From the NCBI GenBank assembly GCA_035708205.1, contig DASSSY010000006.1:496001-560000 (forward strand): a stretch of DNA of 64,000 nt. Reading direction: 5' to 3'. The translations under genes were made by a program, and so were the position numbers. Positions 16,279 to 23,574 of the stretch are shown piece by piece; the first letter of the stretch is position 1, and the number at the start of each line of letters is the position of its first letter. Under the pieces are notes generated by a model. It was not told the origin of the DNA. It did no database searches and saw nothing but the letters and a program-made list of their open reading frames with translations. The DNA is from DASSSY01 sp035708205. GTDB taxonomy: Bacteria > Bacteroidota > Bacteroidia > Chitinophagales > Chitinophagaceae.

Positions 16279-18504
16279 TTAGAATCTGATATCTACACCG
16301 GCAATGAAATTAAAGCCGGCCTGTGGAAAATAGTAATTCTCGGTATTGAGCGCACCGTCGGCGTAATAGCTGTAGGTATAGCCGTTGGATTCGTATTTTT
16401 TGTTGAGGATATTATTCAGGCTCAGGCTGATACCTAAAGATTTAAAGAAGCCGGTTGGCAATTCGTAACGGAAGCGCAGGTTGGCTAAAGTGTAAGGATC
16501 AATGCTGCGGTCTTTGTTGGCGGTATTGTCTAAATATTGCCGGCCGACATGTTTACCGATAAGGTCAATATAAAAATGCTGCCGGCTCACTGGATGCCTA
16601 AAGGGCTCCACTGTAGCTTGCGCGTAAGCGATGAAACCGGGCGAAAAGCTGATGTCGGTTTTGGCATAGTTATTTTCTACCTGTCCGCCATTGTCATAGT
16701 CGTCAATAAATTCATGAAAGCCTTTGATCTTATTTTGGGAAAAAGTGGCATTGGCCTCCAGGCTAAGCATTTTGGAAGGTTGCCAGGCAGCCGTCCATTC
16801 CAGGCCGCTCCGGTAGCTTGTGGGGACATTGACGCGCGTATAGGTGCCGACATCATTGATCTTGCCTGTCAGGATCAGCTGGTTGTGGTAATACATATAA
16901 TAGGCATTCAGTCCCGTTTGCCATTTAGCAGCATGATATTCGTAGCCCAGTTCGCCATCGTACAACACTTCCGGGTTGGGCAATTCGTTGGTGGAGGCCT
17001 CATAATCATCACGGTTGGGTTCTTTATGGGCCACTGCGAATGACACGTATAGCTTGCTTTCCGCATTATTGGCATGCGGGCGGATATAGCTCAGCCCGAT
17101 CTTTGGATTCAGGAAATTGTAGTGGACATCAGGGTGCAGGCCTGGATTTTCCCTGAAGCCATTCATCTGGTAGTCCACGTGACGGACCTGGAGGTCGCCA
17201 AACAGGTATAGGTTATAGCCAACCTGTTGCTGCAGCTTGGCATAGAGTGAATAGTCATTTTTAAATGCCGTTAAATGATACCAGCGATAATCCGCGGGAA
17301 AGCCGTAATCGGCCCAGGTCACAAAGCCGTAATGTTTGCCGTCATACCGGTTCAGGCTGCCGCCAATATTGAGCGTGGTGTGTTTTTTATGATAGTTTAG
17401 GGCGTAGTTCAGGCCGTAGAAGTAATTGTCTAACCACAATTGCCGGGTAAGATCGGTGGCCTCAAAGGTGTCGCCTTTGGGTGTGATGAACGGCTGGCGG
17501 TAATAGTCGGCAAAGCTTTCGCCTGGTTTGTATTCGTTATAAAAGCCTTTACCCCTGGTCAGGAACAAGGCCAAGTGCCCGTCCCAGTCGGGATTGAACT
17601 GGTGATTCAGGAAAAGCTGGTAATAATCCTGTTGGTAATTATCGGTCTGATCATCATAATACTGACCGTTGGCCATCAGTCCCAGGCCGTTATATTGCCG
17701 GTTGGTTTGCAGGGAATCTTCAGGAACGCCATTCCAGGCCTGGCCGGTCTTTTCTTTTCCGGTAAAGAGGTTGAATTTGACGGATGTCCGTTCATCCTTT
17801 GAGGTCCATCCGGCAATAAATTGCAGCGCTTTCAGATCGGAAGACGAGCGGTCGATATAGCCGTCGGAAGTAATTTTTGACAGGCGTGCATCAAACCGGA
17901 AGCCGCCTTTTAGCTTGCCGGTACCGGCTTTAATGCTGTTCTTTAAGGTATTGAAGGAGCCGGCCGCGCTGCTGATCCCGGCATAAGGCTCAGGGCCCTG
18001 CCCGGCATTGCTCATGTTTACGGAAGCGCCGAAAGCGCCAGACCCGTTGGTGGAGGAGCCTACGCCACGCTGTACCTGGATGGAATTTGTGGACGATAAG
18101 ATATCCGGGAAATCTACAAACAAAGCCGTTTGCGCCTCGGCATCGTTGACCGGAATGCCGTTGATGGTAAAATTGATCCGGCCGGGATCCGTGCCCCGGA
18201 TATGCAGCGCCGTATAGCCTACGCCGGCGCCCGCGTCGGAGGTAATGTTCACCGATGGCGTTTGATTGAGCAGGTAGGGAACATCCTGGACGCCGTTAGA
18301 TTGGTTGATGGCCTGGCTGTCCAGGTTGCTGACGGCGAAGGGCGTCTTATTGCTCACCCTGATGCCTTTGATCTCAACAGGTACCAGGACTTTGGTTTCG
18401 GGTGCCCGGACGGAATCCGGCTTTGTTTGTGCCTGAACAGGACAGAGGCAAAAGAGGGTCAGCCCCGTAAGGGCGGCTTTGGGTAAAATTCCGGTTAGTT
18501 TCAT
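16279..18504 (-). CDS. omr1: TonB-dependent receptor under TPP control
   Basis: 741 residues: signal peptide (cut after VQAQ, ~26), then a short region and a TonB plug (VPYLLNQTPSVNITSDAGAG, HIRGTDPGRINFTINGIPVND in part, SIQVQRGVGSSTNGSGAFGASVN in part) and a 22-strand-type barrel ending in FIAGVDIRF with terminal Phe. It is an energised outer-membrane importer. Because it lies directly downstream of a TPP riboswitch, its substrate is most likely thiamine or a thiamine precursor, as for Omr1 receptors described in Bacteroidota. The flavoenzyme gene follows 14 nt later. Confidence 0.88.
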   Translation of the reverse strand: MKLTGILPKAALTGLTLFCLCPVQAQTKPDSVRAPETKVLVPVEIKGIRVSNKTPFAVSNLDSQAINQSNGVQDVPYLLNQTPSVNITSDAGAGVGYTALHIRGTDPGRINFTINGIPVNDAEAQTALFVDFPDILSSTNSIQVQRGVGSSTNGSGAFGASVNMSNAGQGPEPYAGISSAAGSFNTLKNSIKAGTGKLKGGFRFDARLSKITSDGYIDRSSSDLKALQFIAGWTSKDERTSVKFNLFTGKEKTGQAWNGVPEDSLQTNRQYNGLGLMANGQYYDDQTDNYQQDYYQLFLNHQFNPDWDGHLALFLTRGKGFYNEYKPGESFADYYRQPFITPKGDTFEATDLTRQLWLDNYFYGLNYALNYHKKHTTLNIGGSLNRYDGKHYGFVTWADYGFPADYRWYHLTAFKNDYSLYAKLQQQVGYNLYLFGDLQVRHVDYQMNGFRENPGLHPDVHYNFLNPKIGLSYIRPHANNAESKLYVSFAVAHKEPNRDDYEASTNELPNPEVLYDGELGYEYHAAKWQTGLNAYYMYYHNQLILTGKINDVGTYTRVNVPTSYRSGLEWTAAWQPSKMLSLEANATFSQNKIKGFHEFIDDYDNGGQVENNYAKTDISFSPGFIAYAQATVEPFRHPVSRQHFYIDLIGKHVGRQYLDNTANKDRSIDPYTLANLRFRYELPTGFFKSLGISLSLNNILNKKYESNGYTYSYYADGALNTENYYFPQAGFNFIAGVDIRF

Positions 18505-18519
18505 TTTGATTATGGAAAT

Positions 18520-18651
18520 TTAGAAAAGTGGACGAATGGCGATCCTGTTCCTTTTTTGCCCGTTGACCCGATCCCGGGCATGGCATGCATTGTCCGCCAC
18601 TTCGTAATATTTGACGAAGTCAGCGGCATTAAAGGAACAAGGACATTTCAT
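18520..18651 (-). CDS. possible 43-residue leader ORF
   Basis: An open frame begins with ATG just past the riboswitch terminator and ends 15 nt before the receptor ATG. It encodes a 43-residue basic peptide that starts MKCPCSFNAADF and ends in RPLF, with three cysteines. No Shine-Dalgarno is visible and no family likeness is seen. Position in the same operon is suggestive; it may be only the untranslated leader of the receptor. Confidence 0.25.
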   Translation of the reverse strand: MKCPCSFNAADFVKYYEVADNACHARDRVNGQKRNRIAIRPLF

Positions 18652-18696
18652 AAAGGAAGATTTTCCGATTAAAAATTGTCCAGGCTTATGTTGGCT

Positions 18697-18750
18697 AAAA
18701 AACAGCCGGTCGGTAAGTATTTAATCTTTGCTTACCAATTCCTAACCGGC
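18697..18750 (-). terminator. riboswitch expression platform: intrinsic terminator
   Basis: On the minus strand GCCGGT pairs with ACCGGC and GGTAAG with CTTACC around a 13-nt loop, followed by TGTTTTTT. It lies directly 3' of the TPP aptamer and partly overlaps its last conserved bases (18745-18757). Confidence 0.7.
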
Positions 18751-18812
18751 ATTATCCGGTCCAGGTTCTGCGGGTGTGATCTCAGCCTGAAAGTAAGGCA
18801 CCCCGTGGTTGG
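18735..18812 (-). ncRNA. TPP riboswitch (THI element)
   Basis: On the minus strand the conserved TPP elements occur in the right order: GGGGTGCC, then GGCTGAGA (CTGAGA at 18785-18780), GAACCTG (18768-18762) and GGATAATGCC (18757-18748). CCAA at 18812-18809 can pair with TTGG at 18738-18735 as P1. It binds thiamine pyrophosphate and controls the receptor operon downstream; a terminator follows. Confidence 0.93.
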
Positions 18813-18827
18813 AATAAAAATCCGCTG

Positions 18828-18835
18828 CAAAGATA
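18828..18835 (-). promoter_or_regulatory. -7 element of the riboswitch operon
   Basis: TATCTTTG on the minus strand, 16 nt before the aptamer; a transcript starting a few nt after it would begin just upstream of P1. Confidence 0.65.
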
Positions 18836-18915
18836 ATGGCTTTTTGCAGAAAAGAAAAAGCTTTTGAATGGCACATTGATATCTGCAGGATATTTGCCGT
18901 CGGAAGGGCCGGTGC

Positions 18916-19641
18916 CTAGCTCATCCGGGCAACCGGTACCTGGACATCATGATAAAATAAAAAACGCCAGCCTTCAGCAGCGCCCTGTTCTGCCCACTTT
19001 TTGCGTAATTCCATGGCTTTGCGGCCGTCATAATCATATTTGGCCACGTATTTAAACTTCATCTGTTTGTATTGCGGCGCTTCATCCCCCCCATAAAAAA
19101 TGATGCCCTCTTCAGATTCGATTTTGAAAACAATATGTTCGGGACAGTGGCCGTTGGTATGCTCAAAATGAATATAGTGATCAATGCTTCCCGTTTCCCC
19201 TTCCAGCCAATGCACCCGGTCGCAGGTCTTTAAGCCTTGCAGCTCATCGGGATAGTAAGAGGGGAACCCGATCTTTTCGGCGTAAGCCATTTCATTTTTA
19301 TAGACATGAAAACCGGCATGGGAAAAGAGGCCGGTGTCGATGCCGCCCGCATGATCTTTGTGTAAATGGGACAGCAATACCTTGGTAATGTCTTCCGGCC
19401 GGATATTGTGCTTGAGCAGGTTCCCGGCCAGGTGAGCTTTGCCGTCCGGGCTGTTAAAGCCCAGCCCGGTGTCCAGCAGGATAATATCCCGGTCGTTGAT
19501 AATTAAAAAAGGTTGTACTTCAACCAGGAGTGAGCCGGTTGGCCGGTCGGTCAGCTCTTCAGTATGCTCATCAAACGGCTGAAAGATTTTATCTCGGCCG
19601 ATCGTAAATGTGCCTTCGGAAAGCGGGATAATCTGTGTCAT
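18916..19641 (-). CDS. metallo-beta-lactamase fold hydrolase
   Basis: 241 residues from the ATG at 19641 (a TTG at 19650 is possible). The MBL zinc motif HLHKDHAGG is intact, with later His/Asp ligands (HTNGHCPEH, GGDEAP). This layout resembles the lactonase-like subgroup, but substrate cannot be told. It lies 18-27 nt after holB; a TAATTTTG element (19655-19648) 6 nt before the ATG could drive it independently and as a leaderless message. Confidence 0.85.
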   Translation of the reverse strand: MTQIIPLSEGTFTIGRDKIFQPFDEHTEELTDRPTGSLLVEVQPFLIINDRDIILLDTGLGFNSPDGKAHLAGNLLKHNIRPEDITKVLLSHLHKDHAGGIDTGLFSHAGFHVYKNEMAYAEKIGFPSYYPDELQGLKTCDRVHWLEGETGSIDHYIHFEHTNGHCPEHIVFKIESEEGIIFYGGDEAPQYKQMKFKYVAKYDYDGRKAMELRKKWAEQGAAEGWRFLFYHDVQVPVARMS

Positions 19642-19668
19642 CAACCGCAAAATTAGGCTATTGTTTGC

Positions 19669-20799
19669 TTATACGGTTTCCAGCTTTTCGCCTTTGATCA
19701 GATACTGCATTTGCAGGCTGAGGAAAAGCAATTGTGTTTTGGCGTGAGCGTTTCGTTCGATATGATACACCGCTTTTTGAATGGCTTCCTGCATATGCTC
19801 AAAAACAGGAAAAGGTAGTTGCCGTTTGGCTAATTTCCGGGCGAAATCCAGCTCTTCCTCAATTAAAGGCAGCTTGCTGCCCGGCACAAGGGTCAGGCGC
19901 AGAACATGGTTCAGCATTTGCTGGGCAAAGATTAAAAAGTGCTTTTGTTGCTCCCTGCCGTTTTTAGCCATATCATCCACCCATGCATTCGTTAACAGCG
20001 GACTAAAGGTAAATATAGCATTAAACCAGTCCCGGAGCACGGGCATCCAGTCGTTCTGCCCGGAATTGTGGTAAATGAAAAGCGCCTTGGCATAGCTGTT
20101 GTCAGACACCTGTGCGATTTGCATGGCCCGGCGCTCTTCAACGCTAAGCCGCTGACGGAGCGCCGTGGCGATATCCTTCGCGGAGAGCGGCGGCAGCATT
20201 ATCTTTTGCGTTCTGGACAGAATGGTATTTAAGATATCCTCTTCGTTTTCGGCAACCAAAAAAATCAGGGTATTGTCAGGCGGCTCCTCGATAAGCTTGA
20301 GGAGAATATTACCTTCTTTACCCAGGTATTCAGGACGCCAGATGACCTGGATCTTATAGCCGCTCTCAAAAGCGGTCAGGTTAAGCCGGTCAATAATATC
20401 ACGGCATTCATCTGCAGATATATTGCCCTGTTTGTTTTCAGCTTGTATGCTTTGCAGCCAGTCAAAGCTTCCGGCATAGGGGCTCTGGCGGACAAAATCA
20501 CGGAATTGCGGCAAATAGTTCCTGCTCAGGTTGGGCTTTGCACCGATGGTTGGAAAGGTGAAATGCAGATCCGGATGCATTAATTTAGCGATTTTCAGGC
20601 AGGAAGAGCATTGCCCGCAGGAATCATCTTCAGACTTGTTGTCACAAAAAATATATTGGGCAAACGCTATAGCCATCGGCAGGCCGCCAACACCTTCTTT
20701 GCCTAGGAACAGCAAGGCATGAGGCATACGCCCTGAATGAAAAAGACTGATAAGATGCTTTTTAACGCCCGGATGATTGATGACCTCCTTGAATTGCAT
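19669..20799 (-). CDS. holB: DNA polymerase III delta-prime subunit
   Basis: 376 residues. The RFC/clamp-loader AAA+ core is present: HALLFLGKEGVGG (a modified Walker A with GKEGVGG), a zinc-finger of cysteines (CDNKSEDDSCGQCSSC), and SRTQK, the sensor-like SRC region. Delta-prime is catalytically inert in the clamp loader, which fits the degenerate Walker A. The -7 element TACATTTG (20811-20804) ends 4 nt before ATG. The MBL gene follows. Confidence 0.88.
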   Translation of the reverse strand: MQFKEVINHPGVKKHLISLFHSGRMPHALLFLGKEGVGGLPMAIAFAQYIFCDNKSEDDSCGQCSSCLKIAKLMHPDLHFTFPTIGAKPNLSRNYLPQFRDFVRQSPYAGSFDWLQSIQAENKQGNISADECRDIIDRLNLTAFESGYKIQVIWRPEYLGKEGNILLKLIEEPPDNTLIFLVAENEEDILNTILSRTQKIMLPPLSAKDIATALRQRLSVEERRAMQIAQVSDNSYAKALFIYHNSGQNDWMPVLRDWFNAIFTFSPLLTNAWVDDMAKNGREQQKHFLIFAQQMLNHVLRLTLVPGSKLPLIEEELDFARKLAKRQLPFPVFEHMQEAIQKAVYHIERNAHAKTQLLFLSLQMQYLIKGEKLETV

Positions 20800-20803
20800 A
20801 GGG

Positions 20804-20811
20804 CAAATGTA
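20804..20811 (-). promoter_or_regulatory. -7 element of holB, 4 nt before ATG
   Basis: TACATTTG on the minus strand fits TAnnTTTG. Transcription would start at or beside the ATG. Confidence 0.5.
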
Positions 20812-20852
20812 GAAAATTAATGACCTTTAACGTCTCAGAAGCCGGGGCAAAA

Positions 20853-21785
20853 TTATTGCACGACCTCAACTTTGCCGCCAGGGTTAAAAAATCTTTTTAA
20901 GGAATCAGCGGCTTTTTGCTTATCCTGGGTTGCCGGTACTTTGATCACGACATAGTACACCGATGAATCCTTGGTCCATACTTCCGTCTTGTTCCCGTAG
21001 GTATTTAATCGTTGAACTCTTGAGGCAGCGTCCTCAAGGGTCTGGTACTGGTTGATGGCCACCATGAAATAATCGCTTTGGGTGGCGGCTGGCTTTTCTG
21101 TAACGGGTGCCGGCGCTTCAGTTACGGCAGATTTTTCCGGTTGAACGGTTTTTGCGGCTGGCTGTTCTTCGGCCGCTGGTCGTGGTGCTTTCCTGGATAA
21201 ATTATTAATAAGGTAAATACCCGCGCCCACAATGGCCAAGATCACCACGATGAGTACCGTAATTTTCGCCCAATTCACCTTTGGCGGTTTGATGACAATT
21301 TCCTCATCGGCTTTCGGCTCTCTGATATTGGTATTTTCAATGATCTTGGTTAAGGCGTCTTCTTTCTTTTGCTGGGCTTCCGGGCTGATCTGGAAAACGG
21401 GAACGGCTTTCCCCTGAACATTGAGGTGCGGGTCTGTTTCAAATTCAATTTCCTGGTCCTTATTCATGCTGAATGTTCCAATGGCCGGGATGATCACGTT
21501 TTCTCCTTCCTGAAGCTGTTGTTTCATTTGGGCGCAAAAATCTTTCAGATAATTGGCGGCGTGGGCAATGCTGATGCGTTCGTTGTTGGCAATGAAATTG
21601 GCAAAGGAATCGTCTATGGAGCCAAACCCCGGGCGATAGCTGACCGTATATTCAGGTGCGCTCATTTTTTGGGCGTCTTTATCATAGCGGGCCGCTTTTT
21701 TGATGATTTGCAGGCTGCCGATCCCCGGCAGGTAGCAATATTCGTTTTTTATGAGGAAAAGACCCGTATATTTTGCAATATCCAT
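20853..21785 (-). CDS. HU-CCDC81 and SPOR domain protein
   Basis: 310 residues. Two HU-like CCDC81 repeats fill residues ~1-150 (LFLIKNEYCYLPGIGSL; NVIIPAIGTFSMNKDQEI), then a linker, one TM helix (~174-194), an Ala/Pro-rich spacer and a C-terminal SPOR domain (~235-308; YFMVAINQYQTLEDAASRVQRL in part). The predicted topology places the HU repeats in the cytoplasm and SPOR, which binds glycan strands stripped of stem peptides, in the periplasm. It lies directly after an outer-membrane barrel and a TPR protein on the same strand (66 bp gap). Confidence 0.88.
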   Translation of the reverse strand: MDIAKYTGLFLIKNEYCYLPGIGSLQIIKKAARYDKDAQKMSAPEYTVSYRPGFGSIDDSFANFIANNERISIAHAANYLKDFCAQMKQQLQEGENVIIPAIGTFSMNKDQEIEFETDPHLNVQGKAVPVFQISPEAQQKKEDALTKIIENTNIREPKADEEIVIKPPKVNWAKITVLIVVILAIVGAGIYLINNLSRKAPRPAAEEQPAAKTVQPEKSAVTEAPAPVTEKPAATQSDYFMVAINQYQTLEDAASRVQRLNTYGNKTEVWTKDSSVYYVVIKVPATQDKQKAADSLKRFFNPGGKVEVVQ

Positions 21786-21851
21786 TTTTCTGTCGAATTA
21801 TTGGTTCATGACTTGTATTCAATATGCTTAAAAGTATAGAAAAAGAGCAAG

Positions 21852-23549
21852 TTAAAATTTAAATCTGAATCCGCCTATAATATTTAGGCCATACACCTGG
21901 TATTGGTTCCAGCGCTGGTATTTGTTGTTTAAAATATTGTTGGCCTGAAGGAACACGGAAAAACGCGGGATGATATTGTATTCAGCGGCGGCGTGGACAT
22001 CGAAAATGCCCGGTAGCGCTTTGGAATGCCCGGCATTGTCCAAAGCATAAATGCCGTTTAATAAGCTAAAGCCGGCGTGTGCCTGAAGCTTTTTCATGGG
22101 ATGCACTTCAATTAAACCCTCCATCTTTAAGCTGGGGTATCCCCAGGCCTGGTCCAGGGTTGTTTTGTAAAAATTATACCATGATCCCTGTGCGCTTAAA
22201 GCAATAATCTCGCTGGGCTGATAACGGATAAAAGCGTCGATATTGAACGCCTGCACCCTGGGACTGTAAATGACCTGGAAACGCTTGCCGTCGGGGTTTT
22301 CAGCATAGTCATTGATGAACAGGGGCAGGTTGCTCCATTGCCGCCAGCTTAAGGTGGCGCCGAAAGTGACGAATTTTCCGGCTGTGCTGTTGAACCCCGC
22401 AAATGCCTGGTCGGTTTCGCTTTGTTGAACGTCAAAGATATTATCAATGAAAGGATTGATGAGGCTTAGGTCCAGGTAGGTGTTCTGGGCTACATCGCTT
22501 TTCCAGCCTGCGAAAGCCGTTAAATGATTATTCAGCAACCCGGCCCGGACATTAATGTCCGGTAATAGCCAGGCCTTACTGTTCCTTCCGAATGCCGGGC
22601 TGAGGCCGAAGTGAATGCGGGCGTTTTCAATGGTGACATCTACCGCAGGATTGATTTTTATAAGATTGTTCCCGGTGCTCTTCCCGGCATTGTCCAGGCG
22701 CACAAGGTTGCCGTAGGCTCCTAAAGATATCTTGCCGTAGGGACTGTACGGGATACTGTCGCTCGGCATTTGCCCAAAGTGCCATTGAGCGGGTAGATTA
22801 AAAGTAAACCGACTTTCTTTGGCGCTGAAATTATCGCCAAGAAGTCCAAAGCCGATTTCCGGTTGATAATCGATATTCAGGCTGTTTTTTTCAATATTCC
22901 GGGCGCCGAGGGTCAGGCTGCCGTCGGTCAGGGATTGTTGAATGGCGCTGCCGCCATATTGATAGGTGTCGTCGTCATAGCCATAAAAGCGGTGCCGCCT
23001 GTTCCGGACATTGAGCTTAGCGCTGAAGTCATGTCCTGAAGCATAATAGTTACCCGAGCCTGTAAAATCCGTAAATCCGGACTGCTGGTTGCTGAGCTTA
23101 CCTTTCTGGTTGAGATGGCTGAGGTGAAATGCCGTTTGATAATGATCACCTTTTATGCTTCCGAGCCCGGCGTCCAGGTAAATGGAGGTCAGATTGCCGA
23201 TACCGGCTTTGGCATAGTTTTGGAAGGTCGTCTCACTTTCCTGCTTGCCCAACGCTAAAGGCCGTATGGGAATGGAATGATAGGTGTAGCTTAATGTTTG
23301 TTGCGGGACAACATATTGAAATTTGGGCTTGCTGGTATCCGGAGGAGGTAAAACCGGTATTAACGCCGGTTTTTGCGGTTGCCGGATCTCCGGTTGATAG
23401 ATCTGGGTAATTTGTATGGTCTGCCCCTGGATGACGCTGTCTTTTTGTTGTGCTGCCGCTTTTTGGGCGTGTGTTTCCAGGTTGACAAAAAAAAGCGTGC
23501 ATCCGCAAAGGAACAGGCTTCTTTGAATATTTTTGGCTGTAATCATCAT
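21852..23549 (-). CDS. outer-membrane beta-barrel protein, TonB-receptor-like, plugless
   Basis: 565 residues with a signal peptide (cut after THAQ), a proline-rich N-terminal segment (PEIRQPQKPALIPVLPPPDT) and alternating amphipathic strands to a terminal Phe. The C-terminal signature (NNILNNKYQRWNQYQVYGLNIIGGFRFKF in part) is that of TonB-receptor barrels, but no plug domain is visible and the barrel is shorter. It follows the giant TPR protein by 25 nt, so the pair are likely co-expressed. Substrate and role unknown. Confidence 0.82.
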   Translation of the reverse strand: MMITAKNIQRSLFLCGCTLFFVNLETHAQKAAAQQKDSVIQGQTIQITQIYQPEIRQPQKPALIPVLPPPDTSKPKFQYVVPQQTLSYTYHSIPIRPLALGKQESETTFQNYAKAGIGNLTSIYLDAGLGSIKGDHYQTAFHLSHLNQKGKLSNQQSGFTDFTGSGNYYASGHDFSAKLNVRNRRHRFYGYDDDTYQYGGSAIQQSLTDGSLTLGARNIEKNSLNIDYQPEIGFGLLGDNFSAKESRFTFNLPAQWHFGQMPSDSIPYSPYGKISLGAYGNLVRLDNAGKSTGNNLIKINPAVDVTIENARIHFGLSPAFGRNSKAWLLPDINVRAGLLNNHLTAFAGWKSDVAQNTYLDLSLINPFIDNIFDVQQSETDQAFAGFNSTAGKFVTFGATLSWRQWSNLPLFINDYAENPDGKRFQVIYSPRVQAFNIDAFIRYQPSEIIALSAQGSWYNFYKTTLDQAWGYPSLKMEGLIEVHPMKKLQAHAGFSLLNGIYALDNAGHSKALPGIFDVHAAAEYNIIPRFSVFLQANNILNNKYQRWNQYQVYGLNIIGGFRFKF

Positions 23550-23574
23550 CTGTAATCGCTTAAAAGAAGTTTGA

